The position numbers and the translations under genes were made by a program. This document shows, in pieces, positions 27,016 through 35,159 of a stretch of DNA of 64,000 nt (positions are counted from its first letter, which is position 1; the number at the start of each line of letters is the position of its first letter). The notes below the pieces were generated by a model. It did not search any database and had not been told where the DNA came from. It saw only the letters and a list, made by a program, of their open reading frames with translations. Origin of the DNA: Acidobacteriota bacterium (lineage in GTDB: Bacteria > Acidobacteriota > Terriglobia > 2-12-FULL-54-10); assembly GCA_016191085.1 (NCBI GenBank), contig JACPPJ010000025.1:43214-107213 (forward strand), written 5' to 3'.

Positions 27016-27479
27016 CGAACTGAAGAATCCGTTTGGAAAGGGCGGTGGTCGGGCGTGAAACCGCTAATGATGCTCCACGATTTCGTGTGATAGAATGACA
27101 CCGCCTTTGAGCGTGAGTGCGGTGTAGGCGCTAATGGTCGCCCGCAGGGAAGAGAGACTTGTGGCGCAAGGAAAAATGGCAGATCACTGAGCTGCTCGGA
27201 TGTGGAGATATCTCCCCGGTTCCGCCGCCGCAAAAGGCCAAACAACTGTGGCGAGTTTGCAAGTCAAACGCGCCAAATGAGCGTTCGACAGTAATTTCTG
27301 CCAATTGCGCAAATCTAAAACTAAATAACTTACGCGGAATGAATTGGTTAGGGGCTAGCGAATCCCTCTTCCTCCGCCATAAAATTCTAATGATCGGGGC
27401 ACATCTATAATTAACGCTCACCCAGTGCGCAGCACAACACCCAGCCTTCCGGTCCTGAAATCCCTCGAATAGTTGCACA
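27016..27479. other. Intergenic stretch before the MFS gene
   Basis: 464 bases. The frame at 27159-27410 is open but has no recognisable domain and a composition unlike a protein; it is not called. The region presumably carries the MFS promoter. No regulatory motif was recognised. Confidence 0.4.
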
Positions 27480-28724
27480 ATGGAAACAAGTTCGCACTCC
27501 ACAAACGCTCCCGTGCGCCAGGTAGAGGCGGGGACTCCTGCTTACCGCAGAATTACCGTAGCCATGTTTCTGGCTGGTTTCGCTACATTCGCGCTGGTGT
27601 ACAACCTGCAACCGCTTCTGCCGGTGTTTTCGCAGGAATTCGGCGTCAGCGCGGCGCAGAGCAGTCTGTCGGTCTCGCTGCCGACGGCCTTTCTTGCGGC
27701 GGGACTGCTCATCGCCGGCTCGCTTTCCGAAGTGTGGGGGCGAAAGCCGATCATGGTGGCGTCGTTGCTTAGCGCCTCTGTGCTCGCTGTCATTGGAGCT
27801 GTGGTCCCGACATGGGGACAACTTCTTATCGTCCGCGCGCTGCAAGGGCTCGCGATCAGCGGATTACCGGCAATCGCCATGGCGTACCTCAGCGAAGAAC
27901 TGCACGCGCGCGCTTTGGGCCTTGCGATGGGCCTGTATATAGGAGGGACGGGGCTTGGCGGCATGGCCGGCCGCCTACTTACCGGCGTGCTCACAGACGT
28001 GATGTCGTGGCGGTTCGCTATAGGCGTTATTGGGGTGTTCTGCATCGTCGCGTCACTGGTGTTCTGGCGAAGCCTTCCTGCTTCCACGCAATTTCATCCA
28101 GTGCCTTTTCAGTGGCGCGGGTTGATTGATATGTTCATCAGCCATGCACGGGATGCGGGGCTGCCCTGGCTGTTCGCAGAAGCGTTCCTGCTCGCGGGTA
28201 GTTTCATTACGGTCTATAACTACATCGGGTACCGGTTGATGGCTCCGCCGTTCGGACTGAGCCATTCGGCGGTTGGCGCGATATTCCTCATCTACATCGC
28301 CGGCATCGGCAGCTCGGCGTGGGTCGGGCACCTGGCTGGACGCCTGGGCAGGCGGAAAATTCTCTGGACCACATTCGCCGTGATGCTCGGCGGTGTTCTG
28401 CTCACGCTCCCAAACAACCTCGGCGCGATCATCGCTGGCCTCATCATCTACACGGTTGGGTTCTTCGGCTGCCATTCGGTGCTGGCGAGTTGGGTAGGGT
28501 TGCGCGCCGTGCATGGCAAAGCGCAAGCTTCCTCTTTATATCTATTCTCGTATTACCTGGGGGCCAGCTTTGTGGGATGGGTGGGCGGCTTCTTCTGGGA
28601 TCTGTGGCGCTGGGGCGGCGTCAGCGTTTTCGTGGGATGCATGTTAGGCGTGGCGCTGGCAATCTCCCTGCGGCTGATGAACCTCCAGCCCAGAGTAGCA
28701 CCGTCGCCTACCCTGAGTCCTTAG
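27480..28724 (+). CDS. Major facilitator superfamily transporter (YnfM-like)
   Basis: 414 residues and twelve membrane segments with a central loop at ~205-225. The MFS motif A-like stretch GSLSEVWGRKPIM (~82) and its echo GHLAGRLGRRKIL (~284) are present. LSEELHARALGLAMGLYIGGTGLGG recalls the YnfM-type drug/proton antiporters. The substrate cannot be told. The Shine-Dalgarno is weak. A strong hairpin downstream ends transcription, shared with the converging barrel gene. Confidence 0.85.
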   Translation: METSSHSTNAPVRQVEAGTPAYRRITVAMFLAGFATFALVYNLQPLLPVFSQEFGVSAAQSSLSVSLPTAFLAAGLLIAGSLSEVWGRKPIMVASLLSASVLAVIGAVVPTWGQLLIVRALQGLAISGLPAIAMAYLSEELHARALGLAMGLYIGGTGLGGMAGRLLTGVLTDVMSWRFAIGVIGVFCIVASLVFWRSLPASTQFHPVPFQWRGLIDMFISHARDAGLPWLFAEAFLLAGSFITVYNYIGYRLMAPPFGLSHSAVGAIFLIYIAGIGSSAWVGHLAGRLGRRKILWTTFAVMLGGVLLTLPNNLGAIIAGLIIYTVGFFGCHSVLASWVGLRAVHGKAQASSLYLFSYYLGASFVGWVGGFFWDLWRWGGVSVFVGCMLGVALAISLRLMNLQPRVAPSPTLSP

Positions 28725-28785
28725 CGCGATTTCTGCGCTCGTCTGCGCATGAAGATGTGATGGCAATTACGATGATAGGAAAGGG

Positions 28786-28816
28786 ACCACGGCGAGGAGG
28801 GATTGCTCGCCGTGGT
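28786..28816. terminator. Bidirectional terminator between converging genes
   Basis: ACCACGGCGAG-GAGGGATTG-CTCGCCGTGGT is a perfect eleven-pair stem with a nine-base loop, placed between the MFS stop (28724, plus) and the barrel-protein stop (28836, minus). On the minus strand it is followed by CCCTTTCC. Confidence 0.7.
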
Positions 28817-28835
28817 GAAAGCAGCGATTCTGGAG

Positions 28836-29414
28836 CTATCTTTTTTGGCCGAGGCGGAACACCACGCCGCCGCCTACGCTCACGCCTTGCGATTTATTGC
28901 CGTTAGCGCGCATCAACATGTAGTCAACCTGGACGATGCGAACGGCTGCGAAATCATTCAACGCAAAATCCATCCCGCCGCCCAGCTTCATGCCAAAGGC
29001 GTTGGTGGAATCGGAGGCATCCAGGAAGACTCCTCCTGCGGCAGTACCGGCAGTGGCGTTCTCATGCACGCGCGACCAGCCGAAGAGCGCCTGAGCAAAC
29101 GGAGAGAACCTGCCGCGCGGATCGGTGACTCTCGGACCCACCAGGATGGAGTGGATTGAGCGGTCACCCTTGGTTTCAATCCCGTTGACCGTTCTGCTCT
29201 CGGAGTTGTAGTAGCCGCTCGCGTCCGTGACGAAGCCCAGGTTCCTGTTAATTACGGCGTTGACGGCCGTGTTCCAGCCGAGTTGATTGGTCTTCTCCAA
29301 TCTCAAAAACGAGAAGCCGGTGAATAGCTCTGCCTTAGGTGTTATCAATTCCTGTGCGGAGGCCGCAATGGGCAACAGGCAAAACAGCGCCGCTCCAGCA
29401 ACAAACTTTCGCAT
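28836..29414 (-). CDS. Small outer-membrane beta-barrel protein (OmpA/OmpW-like)
   Basis: 192 residues from ATG 29414, with GGGAGGA upstream; the track start adds 13 residues. Signal peptide MRKFVAGAALFCLLPIAASAQ, then alternating strands (AELFTGFSFLRLE, SIHSILVGPRV, SPFAQALFGWSRV, GVSVGGGVVFRLG), as in eight-stranded barrels common in Acidobacteria. The function may be structural or a pore. It is transcribed in the same direction as, and 55 bases after, the TIGR03437 protein gene. Confidence 0.75.
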   Translation of the reverse strand: MRKFVAGAALFCLLPIAASAQELITPKAELFTGFSFLRLEKTNQLGWNTAVNAVINRNLGFVTDASGYYNSESRTVNGIETKGDRSIHSILVGPRVTDPRGRFSPFAQALFGWSRVHENATAGTAAGGVFLDASDSTNAFGMKLGGGMDFALNDFAAVRIVQVDYMLMRANGNKSQGVSVGGGVVFRLGQKR

Positions 29415-29468
29415 CGTGAAATATCCTCCCTTGACCGGGTTGTATGTATTCATAGAACGGGCATATCT

Positions 29469-31547
29469 CTACTGCACAGAAGTAATGGTGCCGGTGATGA
29501 CTCCTCCGATGATGGCGTTCTCGAGTTTCAGCGTAATCTGAAAAGTTCCTATTACTGGGGTTCCTTGAGACAGGTCTGTGAAATTGATGCTCTGCGCGGC
29601 GGAACTTATGACGGATTGTGCGGTCACAAATTTCAGGAATGGAGTTACCCTTGACTCGAGATAGAAGTGATTGTCCACGCCCGGATGATCGTCCAACTGC
29701 GAGAATTGCAGCAGATTGTTAGCGTAATTACCGCTTTTCATCCACGCCACAATTCCGATGATGTCGAGGGGATTCGTATAATTCTGGCAGTTAAACAGCG
29801 CGCTGTACGTCGGACCCGTAGTACCTGCGATGTCGATCCGGCAGGGAACCTGATAAGAGAAGATGACAGGAAGCTCCTTCGTCTTCGTGGGGTCGGCGGG
29901 ATCCGGTTGCAGTGCGGTAATGCTATCGATCTTGTAAACTACGTTCAACGTCCCATCAATGCGCATTTGCGAAAATGTGGTGCGGACGGCGGCGGGGAAC
30001 CCGACTCGCAATGTGGCGCCTGGCTGGCTGGTCTTGTCTCCGACAGTGATGACCACCGGCTGATCGCCTGCCGGTATATCCGGCACAGTGACGCGAACCT
30101 GATATTGGCCCACGCCTCCGATAGCCATGGCAGAGAAGACACGTGCCGGCTTTCCTCCGATGGTAACGGCAGGCGAGACGACCGCCGGCTGCCCGGCACC
30201 TGTCTCGCCGGCGGCGAGAGCGGGAAGGCTGCCGGAAGCGAGCGTTGCGCCCAGCCCGGTGGCAACGATCAAAACCTCTTCACCTGCCACTGATGGGGAG
30301 TCGTTGCTGACGGGGCTCAGGTCGGCATGCAGTACGCGCGCGGCGCCCGTGCCTTTGCCAGAGAGAGCAATTACAGCCGGCGAGGCGGCGTCCACCAGGA
30401 CCGGCTCAGCTTGGCTGGCAGACCCGTTTACCACGACCACGACGTTCACTGGCACGCCGACTGGCGTCTCGAATGGCACCTGGGCATTGATCTGGGTAGG
30501 CGATACCAGCAGCAGCGGAGCGGACCTGTCGCCGATCAGCACACTAGTGCCGCTGATATCCCTCGGCAAAGGAGTCTCGGACGCTGCGGCGGTGGTGGCT
30601 GCGAGATTATTACCGAATATAGAAATCAGCGCGCCCGGTGCGACCGTATTGTTCGGCGCGGCAACCAGGCTTGTTGCATTGACTACTCCGCCGACCGAAA
30701 TGGCTGGGGGCTGGCCTCCGCCAAACCCTCCTCCACCGATTGACCCTGGGGGCGGCGGCTGCCCAACGCGAACCGTGACGGTCGCCTGAGAGGAACTTCC
30801 AGCCGCACTCACCACCATCGGCTGGTCTCCAGAAAAAATAGATGGAACGATAGCCTTGATGACGTACTGTCCAACTTGTCCCGGAGCGGCGCTCGCGGAG
30901 GTGACGGTGGCGGCTGTTCCACCGATGGTGACGCTGGGTACGTTCAATACGGTCTGGCCATTACCCGCCTGCCCCGTTGCGAGCGGTGACGAGGTTGAAG
31001 ACGTTATCGTCAGTCCTAAGCCGGTGACGGTGATGGATATCTCCTCGCCCGGCGGAGCGGGTGAATCGGCCGTCACGAGCGTGCCGTCAGGGTGAATCGC
31101 TTGCGCGGCGCCGACTCCCGTCCCGGCTGTCGTGAAGATTCCCGGCGCAGTAACCTTCACCTGCAATGCCGCCGGCGCGCTGGCTCGTCCGTTCACGAAT
31201 ACAGTCACAGGGACGCTGTTGTTGGGCAGAACTTCTAACGGAACCTGCGCATTGATCTGCGTGGGAGAAACAAATAGAAGGGGAGCAAAGGTGTTCCCGA
31301 TCTGCACCACGGTTCCGCCAAGATTCAGCGGCAGCGGGACGGCATTAGCCGACGCGGCCGAGGCCGCCAGGTTCCTGCCGAATATAGAGATCAAACTTCC
31401 CGGCGCCGCAGTATTACCCGTCTCAGCAGCGAGGCTCGCGGCGTTGAGGATGCCGCCCGACGCGATAGCCGGCGTTGTGATCTGAGCGCGGCTGCTATTC
31501 GGGCATAGAAGAGTGAAGACGATCGCCGAATATAGATACCTACGCAT
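29469..31547 (-). CDS. Secreted protein with two TIGR03437-type domains
   Basis: 692 residues. Signal peptide (~1-22, ending SSRAQ), then two homologous ~220-residue units (about 25-255 and 275-510). Each opens with NA(A/T)SL...PG(S/A)LISIFG and contains PLL(F/L)VSPTQINAQVP, the TIGR03437 signature abundant in Solibacter. A Gly/Pro linker (GQPPPPGSIGGGGFGGGQ) separates them. The C-terminal ~180 residues are a different beta-rich domain. Likely exported or cell-surface; the function of the family is unknown. The internal duplication is also visible in the DNA. Confidence 0.85.
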   Translation of the reverse strand: MRRYLYSAIVFTLLCPNSSRAQITTPAIASGGILNAASLAAETGNTAAPGSLISIFGRNLAASAASANAVPLPLNLGGTVVQIGNTFAPLLFVSPTQINAQVPLEVLPNNSVPVTVFVNGRASAPAALQVKVTAPGIFTTAGTGVGAAQAIHPDGTLVTADSPAPPGEEISITVTGLGLTITSSTSSPLATGQAGNGQTVLNVPSVTIGGTAATVTSASAAPGQVGQYVIKAIVPSIFSGDQPMVVSAAGSSSQATVTVRVGQPPPPGSIGGGGFGGGQPPAISVGGVVNATSLVAAPNNTVAPGALISIFGNNLAATTAAASETPLPRDISGTSVLIGDRSAPLLLVSPTQINAQVPFETPVGVPVNVVVVVNGSASQAEPVLVDAASPAVIALSGKGTGAARVLHADLSPVSNDSPSVAGEEVLIVATGLGATLASGSLPALAAGETGAGQPAVVSPAVTIGGKPARVFSAMAIGGVGQYQVRVTVPDIPAGDQPVVITVGDKTSQPGATLRVGFPAAVRTTFSQMRIDGTLNVVYKIDSITALQPDPADPTKTKELPVIFSYQVPCRIDIAGTTGPTYSALFNCQNYTNPLDIIGIVAWMKSGNYANNLLQFSQLDDHPGVDNHFYLESRVTPFLKFVTAQSVISSAAQSINFTDLSQGTPVIGTFQITLKLENAIIGGVITGTITSVQ

Positions 31548-31735
31548 GTGTACTCCCCCGTGGCCCCGGCCGCATTTAGCCGAAATTACTAGTCATTACA
31601 ATCACACCGAAAGTACTTCTCTAATCGGCCGGGGTCAAAGGGTTTTGCGCTGTTTACCTCTAAGTGTATCGGGTTCGTTACTGGCCCTCGACGCGAGCCC
31701 GCACGGGAGTAAAATAGGGGAAAGAGGGAATAAAG

Positions 31736-32182
31736 ATGGCAGCGCGCGTGTTGCTCGGCATTGCATTCTCGGCCGTGCTGGCCGCAATTGTTCCTATCAC
31801 AGTCGCTGCTCAGCAGTCGAATGCGCAGGCAAGTAGATCCGCTGACGAGACCCGCTTGATCCAGTCGTTGAACGGAGGAGCGCTGTATCAAGCGTACTGC
31901 GCCGCGTGCCATGGAAACGACGGAAGAGGAAACGGGCCAGCCGCGGTATCGCTGAAGAACCAGCCTCCCGACTTGACCCGCATCGCTCAGAGGAGCGGCG
32001 GAAAGTTTCCTTCCGACCGCGTTCAAGAAATTATCGCGGGAGAGAATGGTATACCTGCCCACGGCTCGCGCAGCATGCCGGTCTGGGGTCCCATTTTCGG
32101 TCAGATCGCCTGGGATCAGGACCTGGGCAAAGTGCGAATTTATAATTTGGCGAAATACCTCGAATCGCTGCAGCAGAAGTGA
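31736..32182 (+). CDS. Secreted monohaem cytochrome c
   Basis: 148 residues. Signal peptide (~1-25, ending VAAQQ), then a class I cytochrome c domain with CAACH (~56) and RSMPVWGP (~103) giving the Met ligand. LAKYLESLQ closes the fold. It could serve as an electron carrier in the periplasm, possibly for the ACIII/caa3 chain 5 kb upstream, but it is not in that operon. RBS-like AGGGAATAAAG precedes the ATG. Confidence 0.88.
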   Translation: MAARVLLGIAFSAVLAAIVPITVAAQQSNAQASRSADETRLIQSLNGGALYQAYCAACHGNDGRGNGPAAVSLKNQPPDLTRIAQRSGGKFPSDRVQEIIAGENGIPAHGSRSMPVWGPIFGQIAWDQDLGKVRIYNLAKYLESLQQK

Positions 32183-32302
32183 GCACGCGTAATATGCGCG
32201 TTTTTGAGCGCCACTAGTCCGTTAGTCCCAACTCAAAAACTTACTTTCGCTCTATTTCCAGCCTGACGCCCTTGCGCTACTTTCGAGGTGTTCATAGGTG
32301 AT

Positions 32303-32377
32303 CCGGAACTGAAGGGCGCCGGGGGGACGAACTTCAGAGAAGGTTTACCGGGGCTGGCCGAGTGGCCAGCCCTTTTT
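32303..32377 (+). ncRNA. Candidate structured RNA ending in an intrinsic terminator
   Basis: CTGAAG (32309-32314) pairs with CTTCAG (32332-32337) around a G-rich loop, and CCGG (32303) pairs with CCGG (32348). A textbook terminator follows directly. No ORF explains it and no known riboswitch or sRNA consensus was recognised. The 5' end is unknown. It could be an independent sRNA or the 3' UTR of the cytochrome c gene. Confidence 0.4.
32350..32377 (+). terminator. Intrinsic terminator
   Basis: GGGCTGGCC-GAGT-GGCCAGCCC forms a perfect nine-pair stem followed by TTTTT (32373-32377), for plus-strand transcription. Confidence 0.85.
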
Positions 32378-32398
32378 GTTCGTGGGAAACTATTCGTG

Positions 32399-32987
32399 CT
32401 ACATGGCTGGCGCGTAGCCATGCGCCTGTTCCGGGTTTCTCATCGCCAGCATGGGAACACCGATGCCGTAGGTCAAAAACCTGCCTCTCAGCGTACATTC
32501 AACAACAGTCACCGTCGCAAGAACTTCCGGTTTATCGGCGTTATGGCTCATCAGCGCCTTACGAATCTCGGGCGACACCTCTTCGGGAAGCCGGAGGGCA
32601 GCCTCTCCATGACCGGAGGGCAGCCTCTCCATGAAATGATATTGTGGCTGCCGGAATTTTGATCCATGGGAAGAACGGGATTCGTTTTGCGACAGTGACT
32701 GTCATGGCGACGTTGGGACTGCCGGCAATGTTACGCGCCTTCCATGAATCGCGGCCTATAGCGATGTAGATGCGGCGATTACGGACAATGTAGACGATAC
32801 CCGCTGTCCTCGGTTCACCGTGAGGCGTGACGGTTGCGATGACGGCAAAGATCTGCTTCTCTATTTCCCGCCAAACCTGATCTGAACATACGCGCCGCAG
32901 TACACAGTCTTTTCCGAGCCGCGCGCGAAGCAAGCGGCCGTCTGCGCTGACTGCTTCCTTGCGATCGCGGCTCTGGATTGGGTCCAC
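32399..32987 (-). pseudogene. PNPOx-like FMN-binding protein gene, broken by a tandem duplication
   Basis: The frame from 32987 encodes a pyridoxamine-phosphate-oxidase-like split barrel (IFAVIATVTPHGEPRTAGIVYIV, WKARNIAGSPNVAMTV). It leaves the coding frame at FHGEAALR, where a 22-bp sequence is repeated in tandem. The correct continuation (LPEEVSPEIRKALMSHN to the end at 32399) lies in the next frame. Removing one 22-bp unit restores a single ~190-residue protein. The family uses flavin or a related cofactor for redox reactions on small molecules. The gene appears recently inactivated. Confidence 0.8.
32591..32634. repeat. 22-bp tandem duplication inside the PNPOx-like gene
   Basis: CCGGAGGGCAGCCTCTCCAT plus GA occurs twice back to back (32591-32612 and 32613-32634) with no mismatch. 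22 is not a multiple of three, which explains the frameshift. Confidence 0.95.
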
Positions 32988-33057
32988 CGCTGGACACGCG
33001 GGCTTAGGCGGGGCTATTATTCCCGCTTAAATTTGCTGCACGTAAGGCTAGATCTGC

Positions 33058-34074
33058 TTGAAGCTCCTAAATCGCGCCACCATCATGATCGGCCTCATCA
33101 TGGCACTCCTCGCCGTGGGCACCATCGGGTTCCACCTGATAGAGGGATGGTCCTGGTTTAAGTCGCTCTATGCCACACTAATGACCGTCTCGACCATAGG
33201 AGCCGAACCTGAGAACGAAATGGCTCAATCCGGCCGTGTTTTCAATGTAGTATTGATTTTTCTCGGCCTTGGTGTAGTGGGGTTTGCGGTCGGGTCGTTG
33301 ACGCGCGCAGCCATCGAGTTTGAATTAGGAGTTTTCTTTGGACGCCGTCGCATGGAAAAAGAAATTGCACATATGAAAGGGCACATCATTGTCTGCGGCG
33401 CGGGCCGCGTGGGCCGGCGAATCGCTGGTGAGGTACTGGCGCGCAAGCTGCCGGTAGTCATCATCGAGCGCGAATCGGAACGGGCGCAGTGGGCACTGCA
33501 ACACAACTATCCTGTGGTGATGGGTGATGCCAGCAGCGAGGCGGTGCTGCGCCAGGCGCGAATCGAGACTGCCGCCGGACTAGCCAGTGCCGTCACCTCG
33601 GACGCTCAGAACGTCTATATTGTTCTGACCGCGCGCGGCGTTGCGCCGAATATTCCTATTATCGCCCGCGCCAGCGAAGACGATGCCGAATCGAAGCTGC
33701 TTCGCGCCGGCGCTACAGCCGTTATCTCGCCGTATACCTTCGCCGGACAGAGAATGGCTCGCATGTTGACGCGCCTCAACGTCCAGACCTTCATTGACAC
33801 CGCCCTTTCCTCATTAAACAATGAAGGCGGACTGGATCTGCAGATCGAGGAAATCCGCGTCTGCGATGGTTCCTCTCTGCTGGGTTCCAGTCTGGCGGAG
33901 AGTGATATCCGCAAGCGCCTCGGCATTATTGTCCTGGCGATCCGGCGCTCACACGGCACTCTGGAGTTCAACCCCGGCGCGGACCACACCATCTCCCCAG
34001 GTGATTTCCTGATCGCAATGGGTGACTCGGCCAAGTTAAAAGAGCTTGAGTCGCTCGCGGGCGTGCCGTCTTAG
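33058..34074 (+). CDS. Potassium channel-like protein with RCK (TrkA-N/TrkA-C) domains
   Basis: 338 residues. Two membrane segments (~8-28 and ~62-84) with a pore loop between them, then a TrkA-N Rossmann domain (GHIIVCGAGRVGRRIAGEV ~108) that binds NAD(H) or another nucleotide, and a TrkA-C domain (~250-330). The filter region reads TVSTIGAEPENE rather than TVGYGD, lacking the second glycine, so K+ selectivity may differ. The start is TTG 33058 with AAGG upstream; ATG 33085 is possible. Confidence 0.82.
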   Translation: MKLLNRATIMIGLIMALLAVGTIGFHLIEGWSWFKSLYATLMTVSTIGAEPENEMAQSGRVFNVVLIFLGLGVVGFAVGSLTRAAIEFELGVFFGRRRMEKEIAHMKGHIIVCGAGRVGRRIAGEVLARKLPVVIIERESERAQWALQHNYPVVMGDASSEAVLRQARIETAAGLASAVTSDAQNVYIVLTARGVAPNIPIIARASEDDAESKLLRAGATAVISPYTFAGQRMARMLTRLNVQTFIDTALSSLNNEGGLDLQIEEIRVCDGSSLLGSSLAESDIRKRLGIIVLAIRRSHGTLEFNPGADHTISPGDFLIAMGDSAKLKELESLAGVPS

Positions 34075-34090
34075 CTCACGTCGGTTTGGT

Positions 34091-34170
34091 GGAAGGGCAC
34101 GGCTTCAGCCGTGCCGTAAGTCACGCAATATTAAATTGGGGCTTCAGCCGCTGAAGGCCAAGAACTTTAA
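34091..34170. repeat. Palindromic repeat family A, copy 3 (partial)
   Basis: GGAAGGGCACGGCTTCAGCCGTGCC matches the left end of copies 1, 2 and 4. An internal hairpin GGCTTCAGCCGCTGAAGGCC follows. The right-end hairpin is missing, so this copy is truncated. Confidence 0.7.
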
Positions 34171-34290
34171 AGGCTGCGGATCGCTGCCGGAGTGCTCCCT
34201 TCCGGTCGCGCCGCGGTGGCTACTGGGGACTGACGCGTACGCGGGAGCAGACTGTGCTGCTCCCGCTGCCAGATACGCGTGCGGGGAGAA

Positions 34291-34881
34291 CTAGTGAAGA
34301 GCCTTGGAGTTCACCGCGGTGGGTGTTGCGTTGAGCGGCGACGTCGACGCAACGTCCATCTTCTTCGGTTCAGTTTTGGGTTGGCCCTTCAATTCGGGCC
34401 TGCTTTCGGTATGGCTGGGTCGTTGGATATCAATGCTCCCTTTGAAGTACGCGCCTTCCTCGATGCTGACGCCAGCCACAATCAAGTCTCCCATCAGAGA
34501 GCCCGTCCTGCGGATCTCTACCGCGTCCGCTGCCCGGATGTTACCCTTGACCGATCCGAAGATCACAACCTTCTTGGCGTTGATATTCGCCTGTACCTTT
34601 CCGGTGGAGCCGATCATGATATGGTGATCACGCAGCTCGATGCTTCCTTCGACTGTGCCATCTATCTGCAGGTCCTCGCTGCCGGAGAGTTCGCCCTTGA
34701 TGTGGACAGATCTTCCGATGTGTGCTTTGGAATTGTTAACGCGCTCGCGGTTGGGATCGGGCTTCATATCCGGAGGTTTTGCTTCTGATCCCGGAGCCGC
34801 TACATATGGTTCCTCCGGACGATTCCCCGCACCAGCGGGTACGGGCGGCTTAGACGGTTGCTCTTCTTGGCGCTTCCACAT
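34291..34881 (-). CDS. Bactofilin (polymer-forming cytoskeletal protein)
   Basis: 196 residues from ATG 34881, with AAGGAG seven bases upstream; the track start adds 11. A Pro-rich disordered N-terminal tail (~1-55) precedes the bactofilin beta-helix core (~58-150: IGRSVHIKGELSGSEDLQIDGTVEG, GKVQANINAKKVVIFGSVKGNI) and a disordered Lys/Pro/Ser tail. Bactofilins self-assemble without nucleotides and organise cell shape, wall synthesis or polysaccharide export. It is a stand-alone counterpart of the domain fused in the gene at 2871. Divergent from the mannosyltransferase-like gene. Confidence 0.9.
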   Translation of the reverse strand: MWKRQEEQPSKPPVPAGAGNRPEEPYVAAPGSEAKPPDMKPDPNRERVNNSKAHIGRSVHIKGELSGSEDLQIDGTVEGSIELRDHHIMIGSTGKVQANINAKKVVIFGSVKGNIRAADAVEIRRTGSLMGDLIVAGVSIEEGAYFKGSIDIQRPSHTESRPELKGQPKTEPKKMDVASTSPLNATPTAVNSKALH

Positions 34882-35159
34882 GTGGGTACTCCTTGGCGAA
34901 AGTAGGCGAGTCACACTTGCAAGCCGTCGGCCAGCATCCGACGGTGCACTATGTTAGACGCTCCATCCAGATGTTTTTGATTCTTCGGCTGTGAGTCTTT
35001 GGGGTGGCGCCGAGGCATTGTGAGGTGAGCTGTGTTCGGGGAAATTATCCTCGCTGATTAAATGCGGTGACGGGCATTTTTCCTTCCTGCCTGCGCGCGT
35101 GATAACATTCCTCCCGGTGCGTTCCAGCCATCCCCGAGGCATCACACAGACCCGATCCG

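Noticed and set aside
27159-27410. 83-residue ORF before the MFS gene
   Set aside because: No family, no usual start signal and no conserved-looking pattern.
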